Shown: positions 36,437 to 49,790 of the stretch, piece by piece
Layout: each line of letters opens with the position of its first letter
Numbering within the stretch: the stretch's first letter is position 1
NCBI GenBank assembly: GCA_013399305.1
Contig: VXAI01000066.1
Span: 2,906,942 to 2,970,941, forward strand
Length of the DNA: 64,000 bases
From: Rostratula benghalensis
Lineage: Eukaryota; Chordata; Aves; Charadriiformes; Rostratulidae
Direction: 5' to 3'
The notes under the pieces: generated by a model
Database searches by the model: none
What the model saw: only the letters and a program-made list of their open reading frames with translations
Told to the model about the DNA's origin: nothing
Made by a program: the position numbers and the translations under genes

Positions 36437-39400
36437 TCCCAGTACGTGCTGGGTGCATGGCGTAGGATTCCTGCAGGAGCTCAGACTGGTGGGGAAGCGC
36501 TGCCCCTCTTACTGGTGTCAGTTCCCACTGGTGTGACACTTGTATCCCGGGCCGTGTCCCTCTGCCAGCTTCGTGGGGACCACGTGTGGCAGCTCCGGTC
36601 CCGTGGGAAGGATTAGCTGAGGCCGGGCACTGCGTGGAGAGAGCTCTCCCCTGTCGGTGTCGGAACCGGCTCCGGTGCAGTTGCTGTGCCCCGGGGAACA
36701 GCCCTGAGCTGCCCGGATTAGCTCAGCCTGGATAATCTGGCTGCAGAGAGCTGGTGGCATTAGGCAACCTCTGGGCCCAGAAAAGCATGGAGGTTACGGG
36801 AATGACCCAGTGGGACCCAGAGCATCTGCTGGAGAAGGCCAGGGGGGTGAAGCGAGGGGTGCTGGAGGTGGTGAGATGTACCACTGCTTTAAAAAAAAAA
36901 TACCGAGATCAGGAAACGCAGGGTTTGTCCTTACACCCCCTGGTTGGTACGTAAAGTAAACAATTCTGCTTTGTGTTGCAAAAGCCTTTCTTAATCTGTC
37001 TCAATCTCAGTCATGAGGCTCTAAGGTGAAAGGGTTTATGGAGACCAGAATGAATAGGGACTGTCCCCTTGGGCACCCGGGGGCAGCCACCGAGCGATGC
37101 AGGTCCTGGAACAGCCAGACCGTGTGATCCATCGTGCCGGGAGGCACAGGAGGCTGCTTTGCTGCCCAGGATGGCCTCAGGAAAGGTCTGGAATATAACA
37201 GGCCCCATGGCTGGGACAGGAGGCTCCAGAGGTCCATCTCTGGTGGACCCTGGGAGAGCACAGCAGCCAGTGGTGGAGTAGCACTGGGCAGGTTTGTTAG
37301 CAAGTGGCATTTTAGCCAGCTGTAGCTGATACCTGGATTAAAGGAGTCTTGTCACTCGTGCTGTTTTCTGTGAAAGCTTGTTTGACCTCTGGCAAGTGAC
37401 AAATTAGCCAGGCAGTACGGGCTGGCCCTCAAGTCCCACCACACTGAACTACCTTTCTGAGCTGCAGCTCATGCGAGCAACAGAACCGTGGTGGTGTCCA
37501 CAAGCTAAGCCTGGGAGTACAAGAGGGTCTCAGAGCTGTGTCAAGGTGGTCCTGGCGAGAAAAGCAAGTCCAGGAGATTACACGGTTCAGGGGAACTCCA
37601 CTGCAGAGAGATTTTCAACCTAGGCAGGCTCTGTGGTTGCCCCAAAGGATTGCACTTTTTGGAATTAAGATGGCAAGTGGTAGGGGAAGCAAAGGTGGCT
37701 TCAGCCAGTGGTTGTGAGAAAAGCGGTGCTCGGCAAGCAGAGCTGGGAGTGCCCGCTGTGGCACGGGGCTGAGTCAATCAGAGGCAGACGGTGGGAACAG
37801 CGATTTCGGTCACCCAAATGCCCACTGATCCGGTGTTAATTCAGGACAGGGTTTAGGGAACTGCTGCTGGACATCAGCAGTGGCTTTTCTGTTCTGCCTG
37901 TGACACAGGCGGCCGCCCCTCGCTGCTGTTCACTGCGCCGTGGTGTGCAGGCACCTCAGAGGGAAAGCGGGCTGGTGGCAGAACTGGATTGTAAAAAAAT
38001 GGCAAAAGCGTTTTAAAGTCAGATAAATTCCTGGATCTCCTTGGTAGTGAGCAGCTACATTGGAATGGCTGATGGAAAGGGGGAAGGAGGCACAGAGGTG
38101 TTTCGTGAAAATCATAGTTAACGACCGTTTCACTGGAAAGCAGATAATTGTGAAGGAAATAGGGCAGGAAGTCACTAGGAAGCCTGAGAAGCAGATTGAA
38201 GACTTGCTGCGTTGCTGTAGGAATTGAATATCACAGTGAGGTCCCTGGGCAGGGGACTCGGTGGAACCACAGAGCAGGGGACACGAGGCTGGAAGAGGCT
38301 TGTGCCGTTTAAAGGAGATGAATGAGAGATGCCTTGGGTCGTGTCCTCGCCTCCAATGCACGAGTAAATAACGTGGGTCTGACCTCTTCGAGGTGCCACG
38401 GTGCTGTTTGCTACCTGTGCCCTTGTGTAATGGCCTGGTCAGTGTGATCAGCAAACTCAACTCAGCAGTAAGATTATTTTTTTTTTGTAGTTTTTAAGAC
38501 TTTTTAGTGGGCATAGATTTACAGGGTAGCCATCAGAGGTGACCAGAGAAACTGTGACTTTTTTTTTCGTCTTTTGTTATATGGGAGAATTTAACCCTGA
38601 AAAAAAATGTAAAGCCTGTGGAATTCTGAGCCAGAAAATTTCAGAGTAGCGAAGAGTTTTAGGGTTTGCTGAAATGAGTAAGTAATGCCACTTTTTATAA
38701 AACATTGCCAGGTATAATTTCTACATCCAAGCTCTCCTTCCGAGCCTGCCCTGACCACATGGGAAGGAAGCATGCATTTCAGAGCAGGTTGCAGGGTAAT
38801 AGTTTGTAGACTTTTCCTTGCCAGTCATCTCTTAGACTTTGTGGAAGTGTTTTCCTTGCCGTCATTGTATAGAAGGTGGGTTTTTGGGGGGAACACCAGT
38901 CAATGAAACCCACTGTGTGCCGTGGGAACTGCTGGGAATGGGGAGGGCTGGAGATGTTTCCCAGCTCCGGTGGTTTTGTCCCTCTTGACTACTTGGAGCA
39001 CGCCTGCCCCAGCTGATGACCTGCTGCAGAGCCATGGTTCGGTGCGATGGGGCAGAGGTAAGACTGTACCCGTACAGTACTGAGGCGTTAGCATTTTCCC
39101 TTGAATTTTAAATAAATTGCTTCATGTGCCGGCTTGGTTGTGACTCACACCCTTGGGCCGATGGCGGCAGCGTGTTTGACTTGCTCTGAAATGAGGCAGG
39201 AGGACAAAGCTCAGCTTAAAACTTGAGTCATGTGCTAAAGGTGCAAAAGAGTAAGGACGGGGAGAGAAAACAGCCGGGCAAAGTGCCCCGACCCCACGAC
39301 TTCCCCTTCATCCAGCCTGGCTGTGGCGAGAGGGCTGGGAGGTCAGAGAGCCTGTTTCCAGCTCCAGACCTGCTGGGTTCCCTGCACACCCACAGAGGCT

Positions 39401-42400
39401 TATGGACAACATATTATGGTCCATCAGAACTGGAAACGGGTGCTTTCTAACACTAGAAATTCAGAAAATTGCCACCTTCGTGGCACAGGGGTCTTGCCTC
39501 TGCGCTCTGTGAGATGTTTATTGTGCCTTTGACACGGAAGCGAGTGGAAATGGTATTGTGGATGATTGACTTGGCCTATGGAAAACTGTACTGCTGATAT
39601 TTTTTTTTAAAAAAAAAAAAAAGCAATCTGGATTAAACATGCTGGTTAAAGCTATTCTGGTAAAACCACGTGGCCTCTTACGTCTCCAGTGGGATGGGGA
39701 CGTGCAGAGCAGTAATGGGAAATCTGTTCTGGGAGGTCTGAGGGGAGGGGGAGAAAGGAGAAAATAAAACACAAGCCCAAAGAGTTAGTGCCAAAGGAAT
39801 GGGTGACTTGACTTCAAATCCTTGCACTATTAACTTTGTGAAAATAGGTTGTGACAGTGTATGGGTCGTACAGAAACAGCTCAGAAATAGAGGGGGACAT
39901 GAAAATACCCCTGGGTTCGGTCAGTGGAGACCTCTGTCTGCATAGAGGGGCAGTGAGATGTGGCGATGTGACATACGTGGAGCATATAGGTCCCATGTTG
40001 AGCTGCTGCTTCTCCTTGCTCATTAGTGGTCTCTGGTGGGGCAGGAGGAGAAAGAAGGCTGGAGAAACCCTTGAAGGTCACTGTGCTCTCGAGCTTTTCA
40101 GGGTAATCTGACTTGCAGAGCAGCGCGCCAAGCCCGTTAGCCATTAGAAGAACATGAAAGAATTTCTCTGTGGATCTATTTATATTGATATTCTCAAAAA
40201 CATGGTGAGTAAAAAGCTTGTGGAACCGCCGGGGAGTTCGTTTCAAGTTTGGTAGATGAGGAGCCTGCACTTTCCTTCCAAAAGTAATGGGAAGGAAGGG
40301 ACGACTGGAGCACGTGGAGTGAGGAGCTTTGGGGAACTGCCCCTGGGGCGCAGCACCCAGCAGGGAGGGAGGCTCCACTGGGACATGGGGACAGAGCAGA
40401 AGAGCCTGGCATGGGTCTGCGGTGCTGGGTCTGGCTGCTCCCTCCCGAGGCTGTGTCTGCGGGGAGCTGAGTGCTGCTCCCCAAGAGCAGGTTTGTACAG
40501 GAGCTTTCTCCAAACGGGGCTCTGACTCATTGAGCTCGAGCCCCAGTGTGTGCGTGCAGGCACCTCGTGCTGGTGCCAGGCAGGGCTTTCAAAACACGGC
40601 TGCGTGAGCTACCGGGAAAAAACATCTCGCCTGATTGCTGTGAGGTCCCTTATAAAACAACCCTCACACAAGGGTCTTCTTAAAGTGAAAATTGAGCTGC
40701 TGCTGCAGCCAGTGCGTCCTGAAATCCCTGACAACTGCCTTGTAAAGTAATCTTAAAGCCTATCTGTCTTGACAGTGCCTCTTAATGGCTTACTAATAAC
40801 GCTTTAAGATTTGCTGGAGCTCTGCCATGGCCCTGCTGTAAGTTTGTAGTGGTCTCCTGTGCTCTCCTCCAAGCTGAGATCCTCTCAGTTTTCCATGATG
40901 AAGCCACGCTCTCCCAAACCAGGCACCTTGGAAGGTGTTTTCCAAGTGCCCTGCTCCGTGGAGACAGCCAGAGCGATCTCTTTGGCTCCTGGCAGAGGAT
41001 CTGCACGTGGTGTCCTGTACAGGAGGACCTTCTGTAGTGGCAGAGCCACGGGTTCGGTATCACCTCTAGCCATTTTGCCATGGGTGATAGAGGAGCTCCT
41101 AGGATATCTGAAAATTCAGGTAATTGCCCAAATTGCACAAAACCCCACGTGAGTTTTGTGCCTGTCAGTATGGGGAAGGGGTCGTGTAATCCAGACAGAC
41201 AGCGCCGGGTTAAATTATCCTGTGCTACAGGGTACTAAATCCCAGCTTTTGCTCTCCTGCGTGTGGGTGGGAGGGGGATTACTGGTACAGACCAGCATCG
41301 CTGCTAAGCTGGAGGATGTTTTTAATCTAAAGTAAAATAGCAACCAGAACGCTGAGTGCATACCTGGGCCTTAGTCATCGCCAAAGAAGGTTTCGTGTAC
41401 GTTCCTGACAGCTCTGCTGAAGGGGTGGGTGCCTCCAGGGCGTTTGCAGGGGGGAAAAGCAAAACCGAATGGAAGTGGAGAGCTTTGCTGGTGAATGGTC
41501 AGTTTTACTTAGTAAACATTTGGGAGGCTGTGTAGGGTTCAGCCAAGCAAATGAAGAATGCTTGGGCTAAACAGGGAACAAAATGCAGCACAAGGCTGGA
41601 TTTTCTATTTAAAAAGTACTGACGTGCTGTGTGCTCTGGCAAACAGGCAAGTGCCAGGCTCTCCTCTCCGGCCGGCCTTTCCTCCCACTCCCCCGGGGTT
41701 AACTTATGCCGTGTTAATAATTACTAGAATGTACTTTCGGGCAGGTTATTTGTTTTCCCTCCTCATGATGTGCAAGAGCGGATAATGAAATTAATTTGCA
41801 CACTTTGTGAGTTTGCAAAGCCGGCTTCAGCCACGTTGCCACGATACCACGCGGGTGCCGGCGGGTCCCCGGGCCGGTGTTTGCGCAGCCGGGCCAGCGG
41901 GCTCCTATCGTGGGTAAACAGAGCTCGGAGGGGAGATGGGATGTACCCAGCCATGAGAAATGCTCTCTCCCAAGCCAGCCCAGAGCATGCAGGCTGTAAA
42001 ACCCCCTTTCCGACGCAGAGTGTTTTAACTCTGCTGATGCCAATCAGTTAAGCCGCTAAACGGCCGGACAAAACCCTGAAATTCCGGCGTTGCTCCAGCA
42101 GATTGTGGAGCTCAGATTTATCGCCTCTCGGGCAGCTGAGAAGCCCACTGGTGAACTCAGATGTCACGTTTTACCCTTGTCTTTAAGTAATGAGTCCCGT
42201 ATCCTCCTGCTCCAGGTTTGTGGTACACAGACCACAGGGTTTTTGTGGGAGCGCTGGGCAGTGGTCCTCAGAGCAGGGCTGGTTTTGGGTAGGAGCTTGC
42301 TGGGAAAGCTGTGTGGTCCCTGGGAAGCTCTGGAGGCAACGGGGCTTCACTGTGTGAACAGCAGGAACTGCAGCTCTTGGTGTTTTCTGTCTCCCTGGCC

Positions 42401-44791
42401 GTTTTGCTTGGCTGGGGGTAAAAGCAGTTTGCAGACGTGGACCCGGTTGAGCCATTTTCTGTGCCCTAATTCACCGCCCAGGTACGTGCGGTGAAGAACC
42501 GAGCCCAGAGCACTGAGACTGTCCAAGCCCAACGCTCCTGTCCTGCTCTCGAGTCCCCCTGGGGCTGAGCCCTCCACCAGCAGCCATTGGGCATCTGCCT
42601 CCTGGCGTGGTGGGCACAGGCTTGGCCTGCCGAGCTGGCCACCACCATGCAGCCTGGGGCTTGGGAGAAGGTTCTGCCCTTGGGTCGCGGGCACAGAAGC
42701 TGGTTGTGCTCGGTGGTGCTCGGTGCAGTGTTACTGGGAAGACCTAAGCTGTCTCCTTTGCCTGCTGTGATCCTGCTGAGAGCACGTGTGCTGTCTGCCA
42801 GGTGCCAGCCACATCAGGCTGGTGCAGACCTGGGGGACCAGGTATAAATAGCACCACTCCGGTTGTACCATTCCTACCTGTATCCTAATGAGTTATGCTC
42901 CAAGCCTTGGCTCCACGGGTCCCTTAACGTGGTATTTTGATCTATTTGCAGACTGGCTTTGGGCTGCTCCTACCCTTCACTCGTGGCTTTTCTTTTTCTC
43001 CCCCCGGGGTCAATAAGGCTGACTTTGATCCCTCCCTCCTCCCGATTTTCTCCCGAGCGCCGTGTTGTCACATTGGGCTGCTCAGCCCGGGGGTGGCAGG
43101 CGAATCCAGCACGCAGCTGGGAGACAGACCTTTCTTTTTTAAGGAAGACAAGGAGGCGGCAGAGAATCTGGTTTTCTTCCCCCAACTTGCCACACATATG
43201 TTTTGTCTGAACGGTGCCTTTTCGAAGATGCTGGGGCTCCTGGGCGAGCCGTGGTGGGGACGTGCTGCGGTGACGGGGACATCTGCAGAGCCTCACGCTT
43301 CCCGAGGCGGCACGTGTCTGGTCAGCTGCCGAAACACAGCCCCCAGGTACTCTTCACTTGGATCGTTCTTCAGCTAGAGTTTAAGCAAGAGCTTTATAAC
43401 AAGTTGTCTTACAAGAGGCCTCGTGGATTTGTTACTTAATTAGGCCCAATGTCAGGAGGGGCTCTCAATTGGTTTTTTTTGAAGGGTGGGGGCCCGTGTC
43501 CTTACAGAAATGATCTGTTAAAGCAGGCCCATTTTTTACAGCTCTCCATCACTCCCGCTCTGATGACATGCTCAACAAGAGCTTTGTGGAGAAAATTGAA
43601 TTCCTCCCATCTAAGAATATACTCGTTTTGGCAAATGCATTCTTACGTCTTTATATACAATAGATCACCTTCAAAAGCACTGTAATTTGGGAGATGGAGG
43701 AAGAAGAGAGGAGGGTTGCAGATTCCTGGAGAATTAACCTTCATTTGGTTTTTGGCAAACCAGTAGCAGGGCTGTGTTGTTCCCAAACCTTTCCTGGCCG
43801 TGCCCTGGAAGAGGATGGCCGCTTTACGCTTTCGTCTTACGTATTTACAGCCGGGGTCCTTGGCACTCTGCTGAGCCAGGCTGGGGTCCTTGGCATCGGC
43901 ACGGCCGTGGGCAGGGGACCCTGCCAGCACCCACAGCACCGCTCACTGGATTGGGAATGAGAAAACTGGGCAGGGAATTTGGCTTCTGAAAGAAGATAGG
44001 CAGAAGTGACGAAGGTCCCATCGGTGCTTCTCCCCGTACGCCTGGCAGCCTGCGGCAAGAGGGCATGGGGTTTGCTTGGAGAAGCTCAGGCTTCGTTTTG
44101 TTCTGCGTTGGCTGCGGCACGCAGAGCCCCCACAGAAGCCACAGCAAGCTTCTTTCCTGTCGTACAGCTTGTGAAATACCAGCGTGGCGGTGGGCTGTCG
44201 TCAGCAGACGCGCGGCTACAGACGGAGCTCAGCTTCCAGCTTGGGCTGAAATAATCTGGGAAATCCACCCTTCTTATCGGCCTGGTGGGACCGGGGGAGC
44301 CACGGCGTCTTTTTCAGTAGTGGGGAAAGTGCGGTGACAGTTTTGCTGGGAGGGGGAAGCGGCGGTGGCTGGGAGGAAGCATTCACAGTTCCAGACCGTG
44401 CGTGGAGAGCATCGCCATGTGTGTGGCTGCCCTGCAGCCCAGAAATCTGCACGCCAGACCTTCTTCTCCCCCTTCCTCCACAGCCCTCTGAAACCTGCAG
44501 AAGCCTTTCCCCCTCTGTAGCGCGGTCGCTGCCCGGCGTTGGCTGTGTGCCGTGCTTGCTCCGTGATGCGTGGTGTGTTTGTGAGAAAGGCTTCCCTGTC
44601 TGAGTTCTACCCTGGCAGAAAACTGAAATTTTACATGGCCTTGACTTCCCCGCCTCCACCCCAAGTTCCTTTCGTGCTTACAGACTTCCCAGTTCGACGT
44701 GAGCTATGAATCAATCTTTTCCATATCTTGAGGGAGAATGTCACATGAGTTTGGTGTTTTGCTGGGAGTACAATGGGTTTGCAGCTTTGAT

Positions 44792-44861
44792 GCTTTGTCC
44801 CTCACTGGGTGGTGGTGGTGGTTCCCTGGTGGCTTTGTCCCTCTTGGTGGTGGTGGTGGAG
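44792..44861. repeat. 40-bp imperfect duplication with GGT runs
   Basis: GCTTTGTCCCTC occurs at 44792 and again 40 bases later at 44832, each time followed by a GGT run: (GGT)5 at 44808-44822 and (GGT)4 at 44846-44857. Confidence 0.85.
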
Positions 44862-45204
44862 GATTTGCCTGCTGCACCTCGTGGTGGATGGTGATGCCTG
44901 CAAGTGCTGAAGGTGGGAGGTCTGTCTGCTTACAGCCCTGGGTTCATTACTGGGGAAAGAAACTCCAGAGCTGAAGCTAGCTTGGATATTCTCAGGATGT
45001 GGATCTCCTGCCGTGGTGTTTAGGGGTTTAGGAGGCTGGTTTTCCGAAGGCCAGTGTCAGAAGTCCCATGAGTGAAGTCTGTACGGTGCTCTGGTCCTGT
45101 TCGTGGGAGAGGGCCTCCAGGTCACCTACTCCTCCTCTGCTCCAAGGCAGGTTTTTGCCAACACTGGGTCAGGAGGCATTATCTTTCCTTTGTGTTTCCA
45201 GTAT

Positions 45205-45226
45205 TGGGGGGTGGGGGGTGGGGGTG
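45205..45226 (+). other. G-quadruplex motif
   Basis: Runs of six, six and five G separated by single T bases. The long runs can supply four stacks of three. In the presumed transcript it would lie in the RNA itself. Confidence 0.6.
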
Positions 45227-45548
45227 TGAATAAAACTTTGAGCAGTGTATTAATAGAAGGTTTGGAGGCTGATGTGGCACTGCTAATGTGAGCCAATATA
45301 ACTGAGGTCTTCCGGTTAGTTCAGAAAAACAGAGCATCCAAGCTTTCTCTGTCTTCCTTTCTCTGCTGGGATGATACTTTATGGTCCTGGGGTTTTCTGC
45401 TTTTGTGGATTTTTTTAAATGTCCATCTCTGTTTGGTACTTGGCCTGTCCTTTAAAAGCTGCCATTAGTATGGCAAACAAATACCAGTTTTGCTGCAACA
45501 AACTTCCAAGGTGGAACGTTGGTCTCAAACCCACTGTCCTCAGGAGAA

Positions 45549-45564
45549 AGAGAGAGAGAGAGAG
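45549..45564. repeat. (AG)8 microsatellite
   Basis: Eight AG dinucleotides in a row. Confidence 0.95.
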
Positions 45565-46266
45565 CCAAAAATAAATTCCTGGGTCTGCAGACCCCAAATT
45601 AAGAGTAGATCAGTGAAGTCCTGAGTTTGCTTTTTCCCTAAAGCCTGATGCCTCCGGGGCCTCTGCCTGGAAAGTTGTGTGCATTTTGTTGGGTTGCCTA
45701 GTACTTGCTCCTAAATTCACCAAAATATTCCTGAGGTTCCCACGCTTGGAGGAAGCTTTGCGTGTTTGCAGTGGGCACGAGGACACACAGACGGGGAGGG
45801 GGAGACCGGGAAGAATTGTGCAAGAAGAGGGAGGAAGAGCAATGTTTTGCTGAGATTACCATGGTCTTTCATGCTCACAGCTGGGAGAAGATGTTACTTG
45901 GCTGTTGCGACATCGTGGGCTGAACGCGAGTTTAAACATGGACATCCCGAAGCATTTGTTCAAATCCTCAGAGGCTCAAGCAGGGTTTTCATGGGGGTGT
46001 CACTGGTGTCCACACAGCCCACGGTGCCTGAGGCTGGTCTGGCAGACCCGGAGCTGAAGGTCTCCTCAGCTTGAAGGGTCCTGTTACAAAGGCTGTGGCA
46101 CCTTTCACAAAATATTTTGGCATTGTTTTATTTCTCGTGTAATTACTGTGCTTGGTCATCGTCTCCTCTCGGGTTTCAGGGCTTACGTCATGTAGGGGTT
46201 TTGTAGTAAAAGCTCGTTTTTGGCTGAAGCACTGGAGCAAAAGTCTCATTTAGGGTTTAGTGCAGT

Positions 46267-46333
46267 TTATATGTACACTAGATACGTGTGTGTGCTTGTC
46301 CGTGCATGTGTGTGCATGTACATAAGTATATAC
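46267..46333. repeat. Degenerate TG/CATG alternating stretch
   Basis: Mostly alternating purine-pyrimidine sequence with repeated GTGTGTG, GCATG and TATATAC words; an aged (TG)n-type microsatellite. Confidence 0.75.
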
Positions 46334-49300
46334 AGAGAATGTGTAGTACTTATTTAATTAAAGCAGCCCAGACTCCCAGGACCGGGTCTGCGTTCACTGG
46401 TAGAACCTTTCTGCTGTGCCCCGGCCCAGCTCCATCAGCGCAGACACCGAGTTCCTGAGGCAAACAAGACTCAAACTTCTTGGGGATTTAGCCATGGAAT
46501 GGAGATGCCTGTGCTAATTTAGGTGGCTGGAAGTAAGCACAAGTCCATTCTACTTTCTCTTGCCTTCCTGAGCCTTCCCTCTCTGCAGCTAAAGCAGCAG
46601 ATGGGGCTTGCAGGAGCCGACGCAAGCTTTCCGTAGGGATGGTGTTCACCCCGCAGCCTCCCCTTGGGACAAGTCTCCGGTGCCAGGAATGGGAAGATGG
46701 GAAGATGGAAAGTGCGCAGGTGGGGAGCGTGGAGGAGCCTCAGCCCGGCTGAGGATGGGGCCGAGCGTGCCAGCAGACCCTGCCAGCCCCTCGCGCCGGG
46801 GTCGGTGGGGTGGGTGATGCCGCTCGCTGCCAGGGCACCGTCACTCGCTGCTGCTTCATCTGTCGCCCGTTTGTTCACTGAGATTTGGTCGGCATCAAAT
46901 CAAGAACAGCAACGGTCAGGAATCATCTGTGCTAACATGTTGTCTCCATCTTGAAAATCGGGCCCAGCTTGTTTTTGGGGCTTGGCTGATGTTCACGAAG
47001 CCTTTGAGCTGCGCTTCAGCAGAGCAAACCGCGGTGAGCCACAGCCATAGCTCCCTGCTGGGCACAGGGCGGGGGGGGGGGCAGAGCCTGGCTCCCTGCA
47101 CCGTCCTGGGAACGGAGCGGATTGTGCAGATTTGTAGTGTTCAAATTTTGCTGGAATAAATCAGCCCCGGTGAATCCTCGTCTTTCCCCGCTGGCGGGAC
47201 CTCCAGGACAGGCTCTGAGCGTGTTGGCTGAACCGTGCGTGCCGTGGAGTCTCGCCCTCCTGGGTGCGGGGAAAGGCTTTGTGCTCCTCGTGCCTCTCAG
47301 CGCGTGCATTTCTTTCCTGTTCTCTGTGTGCAGGACAGTTGGGGCTGCACTTCTTCCTCTGAAATGCCTGTGACGTGCCGTACCCCGTGCGGTCTGCTCC
47401 AAGGTAGCCTTGCCCGTCGCTCTGCAGTTGCACAGCACGGCTTTGTGTCAATCCCGGGGATGTACTTCATTAGGGAAATATCTTCCCTCCCATACGCAGC
47501 AGCAGTGGGAATATCCGAGTGGAGTTCATCACCGTTTTAAGGGGGTTGATGTGTGAGAAGTCTGGTGGATGATTGCGTTGGCAGACGTGGTTACAGCTCT
47601 TCCCTGGTTGAAGCCTGACGGGTTTCTACGCGGAGAGGAGACGGGCGAAGCGAGGAGTCCTCCCTCTCTGGCAGGTTTTGGCCTGAGACGGCCATCCGGA
47701 GCCATCCTGCAACTCCACCGGGAGGGCAACGGTGTCGTAATCGGCTCTTCCACCCTGACTAACCGTGGTGCAGCAGGGCCCTGCGCTGCTCCAAGGGTTT
47801 CCTCATCGCGGCTGATCCCGCTCCCAGACCGCAGCTCGGAGAACCGACTGAAACAACAGTTTTGTAACCTTGGCCAGAAACCAGATAATCAGCGGCATCC
47901 AGAAATGTAGCAATATCAAGAGGCAGCTGCATAGAGATAATTGAGGGAAGGGTTTGTGGGAAAAACTGCTCCCGGAGAAACCACACAGGCAGAGTGGTTG
48001 TTCGTGGTTTCAGGGTACTGTCAGGGCTCGCTCTTATTTCGGCCTTCACGTATCCCAGGAACGGTCCCAGCTGGAGTATTCTGACTCACAGGGTAGTTGG
48101 GGCAGAAATTGCCAAATATAATCTTGTCGAATAAGTAACACTCCATGTAGTAGAAATACTTAAGAGTTGTCATCAGAATTTGAGGCCATCGCTCGGTCTT
48201 CGGGGCAGGAAATGGCACTCACAGGTGACACACCTGGGGGCTGTGCTTTAAGTGTCAGCAGGGATGGCTTCCTGTAGCGAGACATGGCCGGAGAACCCTT
48301 GAGGAGGTGGACTTTGACGGTGCCCGGAGAGGTCTTGGGCATCTCCTTGACTGTGGTCCTTGGAGACGTGTCCACGTGCACAAAGAGTTTGTCAGGCTGA
48401 GCTTCTCCCTTGCGTTGTTTTCTGCAGGTCCTAACCAACACCGGGAAGGGGCATCTGTTTCCCAAATGGGTGAAATGCTAAGAGCTGCTTTAATTCATGT
48501 TCCTGATTCTATTTGGCTGGCGCGTATTTGAGAAAGCGAGCGAGCCTTGCCTGAGCCCCATGCAAATACTTCCAGATGGGAGTAGTTACGGGCGTATCAG
48601 GAGGTCAGGAAGCGCTATGGGTTAAGGCAAAATAAATATTTGAGAAAGGCGGAAGAAAGGGCTGTTGTTGTGGGGACCAGGCAATGATTTTGGGAACAGG
48701 AGAGGAGTAGCCGTGCAAAGAGATGAAGAAAGCTGTTCCATCTCCAAGAACTCCTGATAAGGAGCAACATCTCCCTTCAAAAATCAAGAACAAAAAAAGA
48801 TAGCGAGCTCCCCAGGGGAAAGAAGGACGATGTTGAGTTGAAGGTGAGGGCATGATGGAGCTGTGAAACTGGGGTGACCCCGGATGTGACAGCAGGCAAA
48901 CATCTGCGTTCAGAGCAGGGAAATGCAGAGATCTCTCCATTTCCCTTGGTTTGGTAATGGCTGCAAGAATTAGCACCTCGTGCTGCACTATCTCATTAAT
49001 AACTAATCTTTGTGATTGCCTTTTGTGAGGCTGCTGAACGAAACACACCTGTGTTTGCCCTGTTGGCCTCCTGCTGCTCTCGGGCTTATGTACCCACGGT
49101 GGAAAAAGATGGACTTTACTCTCCTGGAGCCCAAGTGGAGCACAAAGAACAATTGTTCCTTGTTCCCCAACGTGCAGGTCCTGCCGGGGTAACACAGACA
49201 ATTTTAGGTACGAATCATGAGTTATGTTGGCCTAACAGGTGAAGGGAAAGCTGGTGAAGAGCAGGTCTTTGATGGTGGGAGCGTGTCAGGAAACCAGGAT

Positions 49301-49769
49301 GCGCATGGGCAGTGCTGGGTTGGAGTGACGGTGGCTTCTTTGAACACAGGACCTGTTAGTGACACACACCGTGATCTTACTGCCGACTCAGCAGGGCCCA
49401 CCGACCTGCACAGCTCGGAGATGGTCTTTGCTGGGGTGGCAAACCTATCAGCAGGGTGATGGAGAAGGGCACAGTTCAGCACGTTGAAAGACCTGAACTT
49501 CAGGTTTATTTTCCCCGTGCTTTTCCAGTGTGAGGGGTGAAGGATCAAATTCTGGGTGTAATCTGTGCGAGTTGTTATTTTAAGGCAATTTTGGTAAGAT
49601 TGGAGGACGCATATTTTTCTGGGACAGGGCCTTCGAAAGGAGCCTGAGGTTTTAAAATTTTCATGTTAGGATGGGGCTTGTTCATATTCCAACCTTTTCA
49701 GACCAAACAAATGTGTTGGATTTGTGCAAATAACGTCTGCGCCTCTAATTACCATCCCTTGCACTGGAG

Positions 49770-49790
49770 TTTTTTTTTTTTTTTTTTTTT
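49770..49790. repeat. T21 homopolymer
   Basis: Twenty-one consecutive T. The adjoining sequence shows no poly(A) signal on the opposite strand. Confidence 0.95.
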
